The notes under the pieces are model-generated. The model saw nothing but the letters and a program-made list of their open reading frames with translations, searched no databases and was not told the DNA's origin. Positions 10,988 to 21,705 of a stretch of DNA of 64,000 nt are shown in pieces. A program made the translations under genes and the position numbers. The DNA comes from Trametes villosa (Eukaryota; Basidiomycota; Agaricomycetes; Polyporales; Polyporaceae). The stretch is from NCBI GenBank assembly GCA_002964805.2, contig PUDQ02000009.1, positions 351,938-415,937 of the forward strand. The letters are read 5' to 3'. Position 1 is the first letter of the stretch; each line of letters begins with the position of its first letter.

Positions 10988-12724
10988 ATGCATTCTGGCG
11001 CTAACCTCCAGGTCTCCCGACGCTGGCAGGTTAGCTCGGACCGAAAGCTATTCGAATACAATCGCAGAGGAGCCGTACAAAGCTTGCCCAACGAGTTACT
11101 CGTACAAGTCTTCGAGCACTACGGCCCTGACGCGAATGCGCGACAGCCTCTCGATCCACACAAATGGATGGACGTCTGGCGGGGGACAGCTCCCAGGAAA
11201 TTCGGGGGACGTTTCCAGCTCAGCTCCAACTCGCTCTTTTGGGAACCAGGTCCTACTCGATGCTTCACGTTGATGCTTGTCTGTCGGTTGTGGCGCGACC
11301 TGGCTCTTGCTACACCCTCGCTTTGGCAGGTAGTCGACGTGTCCCAGCACACTCGATGGCTGAAGCTAGCGCTGGTTCGCTCGCGACACGCACAACTCGA
11401 CCTCTTTTTCCGGGACCTCCGCACGGCACGCAACGCAGTATCGGATGTCCTCCCCCATGTGGTGCGGCTCCGAACCCTGGTCCTGCCGCCCTTGGATCGC
11501 CTGCCATATTCCCCGCCGGTCTGGAAGGTTTCCCCGATAGTCCCCTTCCTTCCTCTCCTTACGAGTGGTAGGACGATGCAGGCGCTCGAAGAGCTCATAC
11601 TTTCTGTGGAGATCGAAAATCGTCCCCAAATTCAGCGTGCACAACTCGATCTACCCCACGACAAGTTCCCCTCCCTACGAGTACTCCGCATCTCGTGTGT
11701 ATCAGTTCCCTGGAACCGCGACATGCTGTCCCATTTGACGACGTTGGACCTCCGCGCCTCCGTTGCCAACGGCCCATCCCCTTCCTGCGACCACTTCCTG
11801 GATGTCCTAGAGCACGGCACTGCGCTCCACGAGCTACGTTTACTGGACTCCTTCGTCTCTGCCACGCTCGGAGTCGGAGGCGGGCCCAGAGCGCTTGATG
11901 CTGAGATGGTCAACCCAGACCGCACCCTCCACCTACCAAGACTCCGCAAGCTCGTTCTCGCTGACATCCCGTCCGTCACCGCATGGCTTCTCTCCCATCT
12001 TATTTTTGCGCCCGACATATCGACCGTTGTGGTCGGATGGCTTCCTGATGTGGACATGGAGCCGAAGCTACCGGAAGGCGCTTTCACGTCGCTTGTCCCG
12101 TGTCATGACCTTGCTGTCCGCTTCTTCCCCGGGACTATGCCCACACATGGCCTCGTCACCATGCGACACGACAAGGCCGTGCTCAGCGTGCACTCCGGCG
12201 ACCGCTCCGCTGAGCTCTCCCTGCAGCTCCGGGCTCGCGGGGGTAGCAACGCATGGCCTTACCAACTACTGCTGGCGCTGCAAGAATTCCGCCGGCTCTT
12301 TGCCGGCTTCCCCATCAGCGAGCTCAACATCACCGGAACCCAAGAAGAGTCCGAGGGCTTCGAAGAGTGGACGGCGCTGTTCGACGCGTTCCCTCACTTG
12401 CAGACACTCGAGTTCTCTACATTTGGTTCCATCGCTCCCCTTCTCCACGCCCTCATGCACACGCAAACACCGGACACCAGCGACACACCGCGCGCGCCCC
12501 CGTGCGCGCGACTGCAGCAGCTCAGGCTGACAAGTGGAACTTATGCGATTGGCCACATAGAAATTCTCGTCGCGGCGCTGCAGCACCGGGCACATTTGGG
12601 GCTGGGGCCTATAGAGAGCCTGAAACTAGAGTTGGGGTATGGCGATGAGCATGAGGCCTGCGTTGAAGAAGTAAAGGCTTACCTGGGCGACTTGAAGATG
12701 CTTTGTCCGGACATATCGTACTAG
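10988..12724 (+). CDS. F-box/LRR-like protein (subfamily A)
   Basis: One 578-codon frame from an ATG. The F-box is split: helix 1 (VQSLPNELLVQVFEHY) is at about 30-45, and the second half (LMLVCRLWRDLALATPSLWQ) does not begin until about residue 95. The intervening loop of some 45-50 residues is rich in Trp, Pro and Gly. The downstream signature for this subfamily follows: TRWLKLALVRSRHAQLDLFF, then a VVRLRTLVLPPLD motif and leucine-rich segments, ending in LKMLCPDISY. The nearest relatives in the window are at 25613 and 39338. It is presumed to be an SCF adaptor; substrate unknown. Confidence 0.85.
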   Translation: MHSGANLQVSRRWQVSSDRKLFEYNRRGAVQSLPNELLVQVFEHYGPDANARQPLDPHKWMDVWRGTAPRKFGGRFQLSSNSLFWEPGPTRCFTLMLVCRLWRDLALATPSLWQVVDVSQHTRWLKLALVRSRHAQLDLFFRDLRTARNAVSDVLPHVVRLRTLVLPPLDRLPYSPPVWKVSPIVPFLPLLTSGRTMQALEELILSVEIENRPQIQRAQLDLPHDKFPSLRVLRISCVSVPWNRDMLSHLTTLDLRASVANGPSPSCDHFLDVLEHGTALHELRLLDSFVSATLGVGGGPRALDAEMVNPDRTLHLPRLRKLVLADIPSVTAWLLSHLIFAPDISTVVVGWLPDVDMEPKLPEGAFTSLVPCHDLAVRFFPGTMPTHGLVTMRHDKAVLSVHSGDRSAELSLQLRARGGSNAWPYQLLLALQEFRRLFAGFPISELNITGTQEESEGFEEWTALFDAFPHLQTLEFSTFGSIAPLLHALMHTQTPDTSDTPRAPPCARLQQLRLTSGTYAIGHIEILVAALQHRAHLGLGPIESLKLELGYGDEHEACVEEVKAYLGDLKMLCPDISY

Positions 12725-13417
12725 CGTCTGGATTAATCACGATTCCCCGAGCTCTGGGACGATCTGTATCGCCGTAGTAGCCGCTACCGTGCACACTCCA
12801 TGCGCTCGTCAATGTGCGGTAAGAGGGGAACTCGCCCAGACCTCTGGAGGGCGCGAGCGTGGCTGGCCTCAACGCCGTCACGATGATGAAGTTCTATGTC
12901 GCCTAGAAAAATGCACGGACGATGCATAATACTGGACTCCGTCCGGTCTCCTTCATTCCTGCGGACACAGTGCCGTAGATAGGCGGTATAGTTCAGAATA
13001 CCAAGTACTAGTCGAAGGACGAGGAGAAAGAGGAAGAGGACTCGGAGTCGGAGCCTCTCTCAGTTCGAACTCCCGGCCCATGATTTTAGCGCTCATTTTT
13101 GAGCGCCTGGACCCCCATGGGCGCCCGCCACCTAGTGCTTGAAGCTCGCCTGCGACCGACCTGCGACAGCTTTCATACGGTCATTTAGTTCTGCTTGCAA
13201 CTCAGTGAGTGACTGAATAACTCGACCGTGAACGCCTGCGGGCTCACGTTGCGAGGTTTTTAGGTCAACTTGGTCAAAAGCTCAGTCTCTTCTCTCCGGT
13301 ATTCGTGCTTTCTTGAAAAATCGGTACGCAGCCCAATCAGCCCCTACTCCGGGCCTTCGACAATGCAGCTGATGCTGACAGGGTAACGCTACTACGGATC
13401 AGAGCAAATTTGACGCA
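12725..13417. other. Intergenic region with a small perfect hairpin
   Basis: No gene is visible between two plus-strand F-box genes. A purine-rich GAGGA/GAC tract lies near 13018-13055. At 13089-13106 there is a perfect 7-bp inverted repeat GCGCTCA-TTTT-TGAGCGC. Its meaning is unknown. Confidence 0.4.
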
Positions 13418-15127
13418 ATGCAGATTGCTTTGCCAGCTAATTTGCAGGGCATGTCTCGGGACCAACTGTTTCTGCGCATGAACAAGCTACAGCGGGAACT
13501 TTTGGACGTAGCGCGCCTCATCAATGCAACGGCACCAATCCATCGTCTTCCAGACGAAACTCTCGTAGAAATCTTCCTCTTCTTCCTCGCCCCCGCACGC
13601 GTCGGAAAGCTTGGACAGTGGCGAGAGCGTCCGCAGGATATAGAAAAGCGCTTCCCGGTCCTCCTGGGCATCTGCGCCCGCTGGCGGTCGGTGGTGTGCT
13701 CTACAGCGCAGTTCTGGCGCCGAATCAGCGTCAGCAAAGGACACGAATGGCTCTCGTTGTCACTTTCCCGCTGCTCAAGCGCCCCAGCGGATGTCGGCAT
13801 CCAGGGGCCGTTCGTATCCCCGCACATATCCTCCGTCCTGCCTCAATACAGCCATCTCCTACGATCGATACACGCGACGGAACTCAGACGCTCGATGGTA
13901 CTGCTGCTCGCCGACCTACTCAAACAATCTGTGCTGCCTGTACTGGAGTCCCTGACTCTTGCGAACGACTCTGATCCGGGCCTTTGTGACATTGAACTCC
14001 GCGCAGAATCACTCCCTCGTCTCCGCTCACTGCTCCTTACCGGTTTCGTTCTGCCTCTCCAAACCCCGATCTACTCGAAACTTCGTCTCCTGTTCATCCA
14101 TCGATGCCGCTGGTCCCTCTCGATTCACGGCCTGCTAGACACCCTTGAAGGTGCACCAAATTTGCAGCACATCATGATCGAGAACTGTGACTTCCTCCTC
14201 ATCCCACCCGACGACGACGAAAACCCGGAATCCTCTTCAATTCGGCGTCATCCTCTTCTGCTGAGGCACGTTACGGAATTCGAATTATCTCGCCATTCAT
14301 CCACTACCACGCAGTACATACTCTCCTTCCTACGTCTACCATCGACGGCGACGATCCGGATCGATGCCGTAGCCGAGGGCGTCGACCCCGAGTGGAGCCC
14401 CCCTCTATTGGTCCTGGCTCTCCCTACCAATACGCCCGCTGTGCTCCCTGCGCTCAAGACGGCGACGTCTGTGTCCATTGGCACGGGCCCGTACGGCATC
14501 TCGTACCAGCTGCATGCCTCTGGCAACGGGTGCGATCTCACGCTACTGCTCTCTTGCCATTCGATCAACCTGAGGATCAAATGGGAGACGTGCCTCCGCA
14601 CCGCCCTCGCCGACTTCCGCGCGCTCTTCAACGATGCGCCCGTCTCGAAGCTCACCGTCGTCGGCGACCACGAATACCTCGCGTTTTCGGATTGGGCGGA
14701 CGTCTTCACCCACTCCCCGCACCTGGAAGAGCTCGTCATCGGGGGGCAAGGATACACCGAGCCGATGTGGCACGGCCTGCACACCGCCTCGTGCGATGCG
14801 GTCGCCGCGTCAGGGGCGGTCGAAGCCCTCTGCTGCCCGCGGCTGAAGTGCATCCGGACGGACCGGGAGAACATGGACCTCATGGGGTCCCGCGAGCTCT
14901 TCGACAGCGCGGTCGCCGCGCTTCGTTTCCGCGCCCAACACGCGGGGCGCCTGGAAAAGCTCGTGCTTAGCCTTCGGCACGTCGACCATGGGGATGATGC
15001 GTATGAGGCGCTGTCGGAACGGTACGGGGGGGAGTTGCGATCCCTGGTTTCGTCGCTGGAATATTTTAGCAGCGGGCGAGGGCCGCTTGAGGACGGTCAG
15101 GGAGACCCAGATGACTTGATGTGGTAG
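13418..15127 (+). CDS. F-box/LRR-like protein (subfamily B)
   Basis: One 569-codon frame from an ATG. A helical lead-in (MNKLQRELLDVARLINAT) runs straight into the F-box at about 40-95: IHRLPDETLVEIFLF, then LGICARWRSVVCSTAQFW. The subfamily mark KGHEWLSLSLSRC follows, then leucine-rich segments and a C-terminal half with APVSKLTVVGDHEYLAF and HLEELVIGGQGYTEPMWHGL. The same order of motifs is seen at 37145, 43848 and 53495. The usual loop between the two F-box halves is short in this subfamily. An SCF substrate-receptor role is inferred from the F-box alone. Confidence 0.85.
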   Translation: MQIALPANLQGMSRDQLFLRMNKLQRELLDVARLINATAPIHRLPDETLVEIFLFFLAPARVGKLGQWRERPQDIEKRFPVLLGICARWRSVVCSTAQFWRRISVSKGHEWLSLSLSRCSSAPADVGIQGPFVSPHISSVLPQYSHLLRSIHATELRRSMVLLLADLLKQSVLPVLESLTLANDSDPGLCDIELRAESLPRLRSLLLTGFVLPLQTPIYSKLRLLFIHRCRWSLSIHGLLDTLEGAPNLQHIMIENCDFLLIPPDDDENPESSSIRRHPLLLRHVTEFELSRHSSTTTQYILSFLRLPSTATIRIDAVAEGVDPEWSPPLLVLALPTNTPAVLPALKTATSVSIGTGPYGISYQLHASGNGCDLTLLLSCHSINLRIKWETCLRTALADFRALFNDAPVSKLTVVGDHEYLAFSDWADVFTHSPHLEELVIGGQGYTEPMWHGLHTASCDAVAASGAVEALCCPRLKCIRTDRENMDLMGSRELFDSAVAALRFRAQHAGRLEKLVLSLRHVDHGDDAYEALSERYGGELRSLVSSLEYFSSGRGPLEDGQGDPDDLMW

Positions 15128-15708
15128 AGTTCTTGTGCAAAAGCGAATGTAGACGGCTCGAGGTGTGTTCTATCTTGTTAGCGTGGTTTCTCTCATGCTG
15201 ACGTTCGCGCAGTGATATACAATGGCCATAGCGCTTCTGTGTTCTTGATACCACTCGGTATTCTACGAAGCTCCCCAACACCTGGCCCACATTAGGGGGT
15301 ATATCTACGTCATGACATGAACCGGTAGGATTTCTTCGAAAATGTACGCGATTGAAGCCCGTATATCGCCTATCCCCTTTGTAGCATTTCTAGCGCAAGC
15401 CGCGTCGGACCGGGCCTGCCGTCGCATATTCGTGCGAGTTGTAGAGCGCCACTGCCGTCACACTGCTTATCTTTGCCATCATCCGCGAGTCAACCGCGCT
15501 TCTCTCTCCTTCCTCCACAACATCAGTAGCAAACCCTGGTTTACGCCTCACGACAGGACTAAAACTACAAAAGTTTCCGAATCCGTACGTCGTACCCAGG
15601 AACGTACCGGCTGCTTCGTAGTCAAGCGGTACGCTCCCAGATCGCGCACGTCACCATTCATACTCATTGGGTTCGTAGCGCGTCCATTCATGCCAAAGGT
15701 CCAGGAGG
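15128..15708. other. Intergenic region, nothing recognised
   Basis: About 580 bases between two plus-strand F-box genes. I see no gene, repeat or RNA. A frame of 128 codons on the plus strand (15342-15728) has no resemblance to its neighbours and overlaps the next gene's first exon in another frame. Confidence 0.4.
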
Positions 15709-17554
15709 ATGGACGTCGGAATCTCTGATTTGGATACATTCGCACTCGTAAGTCTATCCTAAACCAATGCGCCGGAGATTGTCTCATGAATTTCTGTAGG
15801 AGGACCGGCGGAGAGACACATTCGAAGCTCGCGAGGGGGATCACCAGGAACGTCTGGACCTCTCAACCCCGCTCAACGCAGTTTCCCGCATCAATCGAAT
15901 CCCCGTCGAACTCCTAGCAGAGATCTTGAAGCACGTGCAGAACGATGACGATATTGTACGGTGGCTGGACGTACTGCTCGTCTGTAAGCACTGGTACGCA
16001 GTCGCTGCGGGGGCCCCAACGTTGTGGCAGCGCCTCATGGTTGATAAGTCGACCAACCTCCTGTGTACTGGCCTGGCCCGTTCCGGGTGCATGGAGCTGG
16101 AGTTGTATCACGCCGGCTACTACCCATTCCGTCTCCTTTCCCAGTTCGTACGCCTTGTCGAGCCTCATTGCAATCGACTCCGCGGTCTCAGAGTGGGAAG
16201 AATCCCTCTCCTGCGGGTCCCCGACCTCGTCAACCTGATGGCAAACACTATGCCCGCGCTGCGTCATTTCCAGGCTTCCCTCTATCAGGGTTCTGACACC
16301 CGCGGCCAAACTCCCCTCGACCTCTCCCCGGATCGATTCCCAAAGCTACAAGAGCTCGACGTGTTCAACATTTATATTTGCGACGACATCGACATAATCC
16401 CGCAGCTCAAGGTACTCAAGTTCGACTACGACACCGATCCTGAGCCTTCACTTGCGAACTTTATTAACACCCTCCGCTGTCTAAGGGATGTTGAAGAGCT
16501 CGCTTTGGGCTCAGGAATCACGCTCTGGGACGACTTCGAGGGTCTTCCGACGGGCCATCCAGCAGTTGTTGGGGCTACTAGCCGGGTGACGCTGCAGAAA
16601 TTACGGACCTTTGATCTCGATGACATGAGCGGCCTACTCATCAAGCTAATCCTCTCTGAGTTCGTCATACCTCGCACCGCTACTGTGTCCATCTCCCGAT
16701 CTCTCACAGCCGACGATGAAGATAGAGAGGCCGGAACGTCTCTAAGGGCCGTTATCCCTAACGACAGAAGCTGTCTACCCATCCTCTCTGACGTCGTTAA
16801 AGCGCACATCGTGTCGACCCTTGAGCTTCATGAGCTCTGGTGCTCCCCGGTAGAGGGCATGCGCCACGCCGAAGATTCAAACTCCAATCCGTCTCTCGAG
16901 CTTTGGCAGGCTATACCCGACATGGGCCCCGGTTTTGGCGATTTTCCTGATTGGCAGGACCTCTTCGACATCCTCCGGGACTCCCCCCTCCAAACCTTGT
17001 TCGTGGAGACGGGGATCAACGAGATTGCCAAGGTTGACTGGCGTGGCATCTTAGCTGTCTACCCCGCACTGCGCCGTTTGGATATCACCACGGATTCGGG
17101 CGAATTCTTCATACCCGAATTCGAGCCTGGTGTCTTCGACGCCATCTTCTCTGCACTGAACCCTGAGTTTGGGTCGTCGACGGATGACCAACGTGGCTCG
17201 GCAGCTTTTGGCCCCGAGGTAGACTGTCCTGGCTCGCTCGCCACTGCCCCGGTCCTCTGCCCTCAGCTCCGCCATCTGGCTTTGCACGTCCAAGGACCGC
17301 TGGCAAGTCATGCGGTAGTCCTGAAGTCCATCGTAGCATGCTTGGAGAATAGGAGGAGGAGGGGCATGGCAGCGGAGCTCGATCACTGGGTCCTGGAGGA
17401 GCTCGAGCTCGAGCTGGTGGGTCGAGATGATGAAGAGGCCTGGCCTTCTGTGCGGGCGGCCTACGAGGACAGCCTAAAGACGCTGGTCAAGTCCGTCACC
17501 TACAACTACAGGTCTCAGGATGAGGATTTCAAGTTGAAGCGTGGTGATTACTGA
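15709..17554 (+). CDS. F-box/LRR-like protein (subfamily C), two exons
   Basis: The long frame contains its F-box upstream of any internal ATG, so a short first exon is needed. Exon 1 15709-15747 (MDVGISDLDTFAL) ends at GTAAGT; a 52-nt intron ends in TGTAG; exon 2 is 15800-17554. The joined protein has 597 residues. A charged helix (EDRRRDTFEAREGDHQERLD) precedes the F-box: VSRINRIPVELLAEILKHV, then LLVCKHWYAVAAGAPTLWQ. Leucine-rich segments follow and the C-terminus has ELELELVGRDDEEAW, matching the ends of the genes at 21706 and 35255. It is convergent with the copper amine oxidase gene, with 228 bases between stops. Confidence 0.8.
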
Positions 17555-17782
17555 TGATAGGTAAGGGCTTGGGGAGCCGCGCCGTTTGATACTCCATTTT
17601 CGCGCTAATCCCCACCAGTAGTTCTTCCCCTCAACATTGTACCTCCTCGGCCTCGTACGGACTCTCAAGCACACTCTCGGTGTACACGACACAGTATTCG
17701 GTCCATCAGTTTGGGATGATATATTGTACAGTGTTTAGAAGTGCGTAGTCCTACAAATTCCGATGACCCCCGTGTCGGTTCT

Positions 17783-20569
17783 TCAGTGTTCGCAGCAAGC
17801 GCCTCCAGTCGTAGCATTCGAAGACTCCGGGAAAGCCGGGCAGCTCTTGGAGTCGTTCGCGCCGGGGACGTCCATGCTCGGATTCTCCTTGAAGAAGTTC
17901 GTCGGCCTGAACACAAGCCGCAGGTGCTCGGCGGGCATGACGGGCCAGTCCTCCGGCCGAGGGATGTGCGTGATACCTGCGCGAACCGCTCGGTCAAAAC
18001 GCGCCCGAGACGACATAGCAGAACATCGACGCACCCATAGTCACGAACACCAACAGATCCTCCTCCAGCAGGCTCTCGTCGCCCGACGCCCACGACGGGA
18101 GCGCGTCCTCGGGCGTGTCGCGCGTCTGCGGCACGTACTTGCCCGACGGCCACATGCGGCTCCCCTTCGCGCCCTCGACGTCGCGCACGACCCACAGCGG
18201 CTTGCGCGCGAACGGCGCGCGCTTCTCGACGACGCTCCCCGCGAGCGCCATCAGCGGCGCGCCCGCGCCCTTGCCCATGATCGTGTACCCCGCCGTGCGC
18301 TTCGACGCGGGGTGGATCCGCTTCGGGTTCACGATCGCCCACCGCCGGTCCGTCGCGTAGTCGTACTCGCGCGCGCCGTCCGCTGCCGTCGCGATCGGCG
18401 TCGTGCGCGCGATGAACGCGTTCCCGACGTGGTTCGCTGCGGAGCCGGTGGGCGCGGCGGGCAGCGGGAGGATGTCGGTCTCGACGACGGAGTTCTGCAG
18501 GCCGTCGACCATGGGGTCGACGCGCATCGAGAAGATGTGCTGGTGGTAGTGCGCGTTGATACCAGGCGCGAGCGTCGTCCCGAAGGGGCTGTTAGGCTCG
18601 TCCTCGCCCTGGACGTACACCTGTAGGATGCCGGTGAGGCGGATCTCGACCTCGATGTTACCGTCCTGGTAGAACATGTAGTTGAAGATGTACTCTGCGC
18701 GGAACGTTTAGCACACATCGGCGGCCACGTTACGCTCGCGTCCGCTCACCGTAGTTCGCGAGCGTGCAGATCTGCTGAATGACGAGCCGGCGGCTGCGCA
18801 CGGCCTGAGCGCGACCACCAACACGGAAGTCGGTGTGTTTCCACAGGAGGCCGGCATCCTCCTCGTGGATGCAAATGACGTTCTTCACTTCGACGGCCGA
18901 CCCGTCGTGAGCGACATATGCGCCCGGCTGTAATCGTGTTAGCTGTGCGGTTGTCGTGTAGACTAGAGAGCGGACATACCAGATAGTGAATCTGGCCGAG
19001 ACAGTCGCATCCAAGGGTAAGCTCGTTCGCCATCGTCCCCATACCGTATTCACCGCTGTAACGTGTGGCAGTTAGACTCCATGAATCATCAAGGACGCTG
19101 ACTTACACGTCGAACGCGTGTTTCCGGGGATGGGGGTGCTCAGGCGCGCCGTAGGGGACGACCATCTCCGACAGGGAGAGGCGGTAGAAGATCGGCCGCA
19201 CGGTGCCATCGTCGTTGTAGGTGATCGTCGACAGCGCGATGCCCTCGCGGTGGTGGAACGCTACGACAAGATCAACACACGCGTGGAGCGCCAGCGATCA
19301 GCCTACTCACCGACGTGCATCTTCCACTTCTGCCACTCCAGGACGTTCCCGTCCATCTTGAAGCTCACGCCCTCGGGCTGGACGACGTGCAGCGGCTTGA
19401 GGTCCTCGCGGTACTTGAAGCCCTCCTTCTGCGCGAGCAGGTCCGGCAGGAAGTCGTGCGACGCCTGCGGCGGGGGGATGCGCTTCCGGTTCGCGGCCTT
19501 GAACGAGTCGTCGGACAGCGGCGGGGGCGCGGTGCTCGACGCGGAGAGGTCGACGTTCACGCCGGCGCTGTCGAAGAGGGACGTCTCGCCCTTCGGCTTG
19601 TATGACGGCGGGAAGTCGATGTGGATGACCTTCTTCTCGATCGAGTCTACGACGGGGACGAAGTCCTGCATTACGAATATCAGCGGAGCTCTCTGCGAGA
19701 CCATGAAGTACTCACAAGAGGATGGGCGTAGAGGTTCTCGTGGCGGGACCACCGAGCGAACATGAGGGCCTGCTGGATACGCTTCTGCGTCGGGAAACGC
19801 TCGTCGTAGCCAATCGCCCAGCCATCGGCGTGCAGTTGTTCCGGCTTGACACCTGTGAAGTTGTTCAGCACGACGTTCCGACGACAGAGAATACTTGAAC
19901 GTCACTTACCGACTTCTGCAGCGAGCTTAACGACGCGCTCGTCCGCTCGGATGATCTCCTCGCAGAGTAAGAGCTCCTCGACGGAGATCTGGGGCTGCAC
20001 TCCTTCGGGCAGCTTGTCGAGAGTGTCGACGACCCAATCCTGTCCGTGCAAAGAGAGAACGATGTTGTACGCAGCTCTGTTTGTGAACGTAAGTAAGTGT
20101 CGACGGACTAGCACGGCATGTTTACTGACCCCGTCACAGCGTCGACGAACTTTGCACGACAACCATCAGCATCTACTGGTATGGAGTGAGGCATTTTCGC
20201 GACTCACGTCGACCTCAGCTTTCCGAACGATCTCGCTCGCAGGTTCAGGCTTCTCGCCGCTGAGGAGCGGGATCTCGAGATATGCGAGGACGGCCTTCTT
20301 CGGCGGCGGCAGCAGAGAGCTGGTGATGAACCTGACGGCCTTGATGTCTGTCTTCTCCGCAACATACCGCCGGACGCTATGCGATACCGCGACGATCTGC
20401 AAGATCGAGATCAGCTCAGATACGGACCCGCAGATCGGTATCGGGCGCGCGCACTCACCTCCTCAGGGGTCAACGGGTCCAAAGGGTGCTTGAACGGGGG
20501 GACCTTGAGCGGGCCGTCGGCAGTCTTGACCGCGGTCGCGGTGCTGGGTGCGGTCAGGGGTACAGACAT
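17783..20569 (-). CDS. Copper amine oxidase (primary-amine oxidase)
   Basis: Eleven exons join in frame to 746 residues: 20459-20569, 20208-20396, 20130-20149, 19910-20076, 19716-19852, 19311-19665, 19107-19260, 18980-19055, 18750-18927, 18035-18694, 17783-17976. The enzyme turns primary amines, water and O2 into aldehyde, ammonia and H2O2. Every key residue is present: the topaquinone precursor Tyr462 in CTLANYE, the catalytic base Asp377 in AFDVGEYG 85 residues upstream, and copper ligands His513/His515 (HYHQHIF) and His686 (THIPRPEDWP). Conserved LGCDCLG and HEEDAGLLWKHT also occur. The C-terminus (CCEH) is not a peroxisomal SKL-type signal and no signal peptide is seen, so location is uncertain. 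Exon 3, only 20 nt, is the least certain. It lies inside the F-box array. Confidence 0.93.
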
Positions 20570-20780
20570 GGCTATGTAGCTGGACGATCGCGGTAGATGA
20601 CGGAGCGTGGGGGTGGGGATGAGATGTGCGTCTAATCGTGAGGGCATTTATACGGAGGCGCTTCGGGGCTGCTATCGCGCGGACCACGCGACGGAGGCCC
20701 GTCCTTCTTGGGGGACAGATAAAAGAGGGGGCGGCAGCGGGGTATAGAATCATGATATCTGCGGTGTAGAGATAAACGTT
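20570..20780 (-). promoter_or_regulatory. Copper amine oxidase promoter: TATA box and GATA motifs
   Basis: Reading on the minus strand, TATAAA (plus-strand TTTATA at 20647-20652) lies about 80 bases upstream of the start codon, a normal place for a core promoter. Plus-strand GATAA motifs lie at 20718-20722 and 20771-20775, and a TATC at about 20757. Fungal amine-using genes are often under GATA-factor nitrogen control; applying that here is inference, since GATA motifs are short and can occur by chance. Confidence 0.45.
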
Positions 20781-21705
20781 GGTGGCACGCCGGCCTAACG
20801 GACGAACTGGCGGTTCCCCATGTTCCCTGCGGCGTTACGAGTCTGCAACATTCGCTCAACAAACTACTAAAACTTAGCGGGGGATCCCAACATGTCAGTA
20901 CCAACATCGGTAGCTGCCTGGGTCTTTCTTGGTAGCATCGGCCGGGGCTTACGTTCCGTGAGAGAAGGTGCGACCTATCGCTGAGCACATGACAGTCACC
21001 CCAAGTCCTTGACAGCGGAGTGCCGATACACGATCGAGGTAGAAAGCGATGTTTGTCATTGCTGAGGTCTAAAGTGTGGAACATATTGATCACGGAGTCG
21101 GACGAGTGCGGAGGTCTGAGCGGTCGTCGGCTTGAGTTGCGATTGCTGGACTTGCGAAGACTGTAATATAGCTCCTTCTAGGCTCTCCGCAGTCGCAGTA
21201 GTAGTTCTACCAGGTTCCGTATCCTGGTTCCAGTGTAATGGAGAGATGTCGAACGTGCGCAGATTGTAAGATAAAGCGTTCATGAGCGTTGGGAGAAAAG
21301 AGCATCGGTTACTTATCGAAGTTAACGCTGCGCGACCGGCCGTTGCCGAGGGCGCCTCTCCTCTGTAAGCTCGTAAACCAGCCTCACGTTCGGGGGCGGA
21401 AGACAATTCCTCTGTGCTATTCTTCAAGTTCACGCTACAGGCTGAGCCAAGTTGGACTACGGCAAGGCCGGAAAGCGCATGCGTCTACTGTGCGTATACA
21501 AGCACCTGAATCTAAGACAGATTTCCATTTTGTTAACTGGCTTGATTCGGCTTGCGGTCTGCATAGACGGATTCGCACTTTCCCGGAAAATGATACTACG
21601 CCGTTCTAGCAGCTGGGACTCGGAGAGGAGCTGGGACTCGGAGGACTCAGAGATACAGGAGAACATAATGTAAGTTATTATGACAGTTACACGCTGAACG
21701 TATAG
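20781..21705. other. Intergenic region, mostly empty
   Basis: No gene is recognised between the amine oxidase promoter and the truncated F-box gene. It contains one copy of a 38-bp dispersed motif (annotated separately) and a repeated GGGACTCGGAG phrase at about 21613-21648. A minus-strand frame of 125 codons covers the motif but shows no domain. Confidence 0.4.
21370..21407. repeat. Dispersed 38-bp motif, copy 1
   Basis: The sequence starting CTCGTAAACCAGCCTCACGT and ending GCGGAAGACAAT recurs with one mismatch at 57537-57574 and more diverged at 52172-52207. On the minus strand it would read SSAPEREAGLRAY. The flanks of the three copies do not resemble each other beyond this core. Confidence 0.6.

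Noticed and set aside
17763..18626. Plus-strand frame of 287 codons
   Set aside because: Antisense shadow of the copper amine oxidase's two last exons.
20160..20207. Alternative acceptor (CCAGTAG at about 20174) for the second amine-oxidase intron
   Set aside because: It puts the next exon out of frame; the acceptor GCAAAG at 20150-20151 keeps phase and restores the expected AEVDFVDAVTG.
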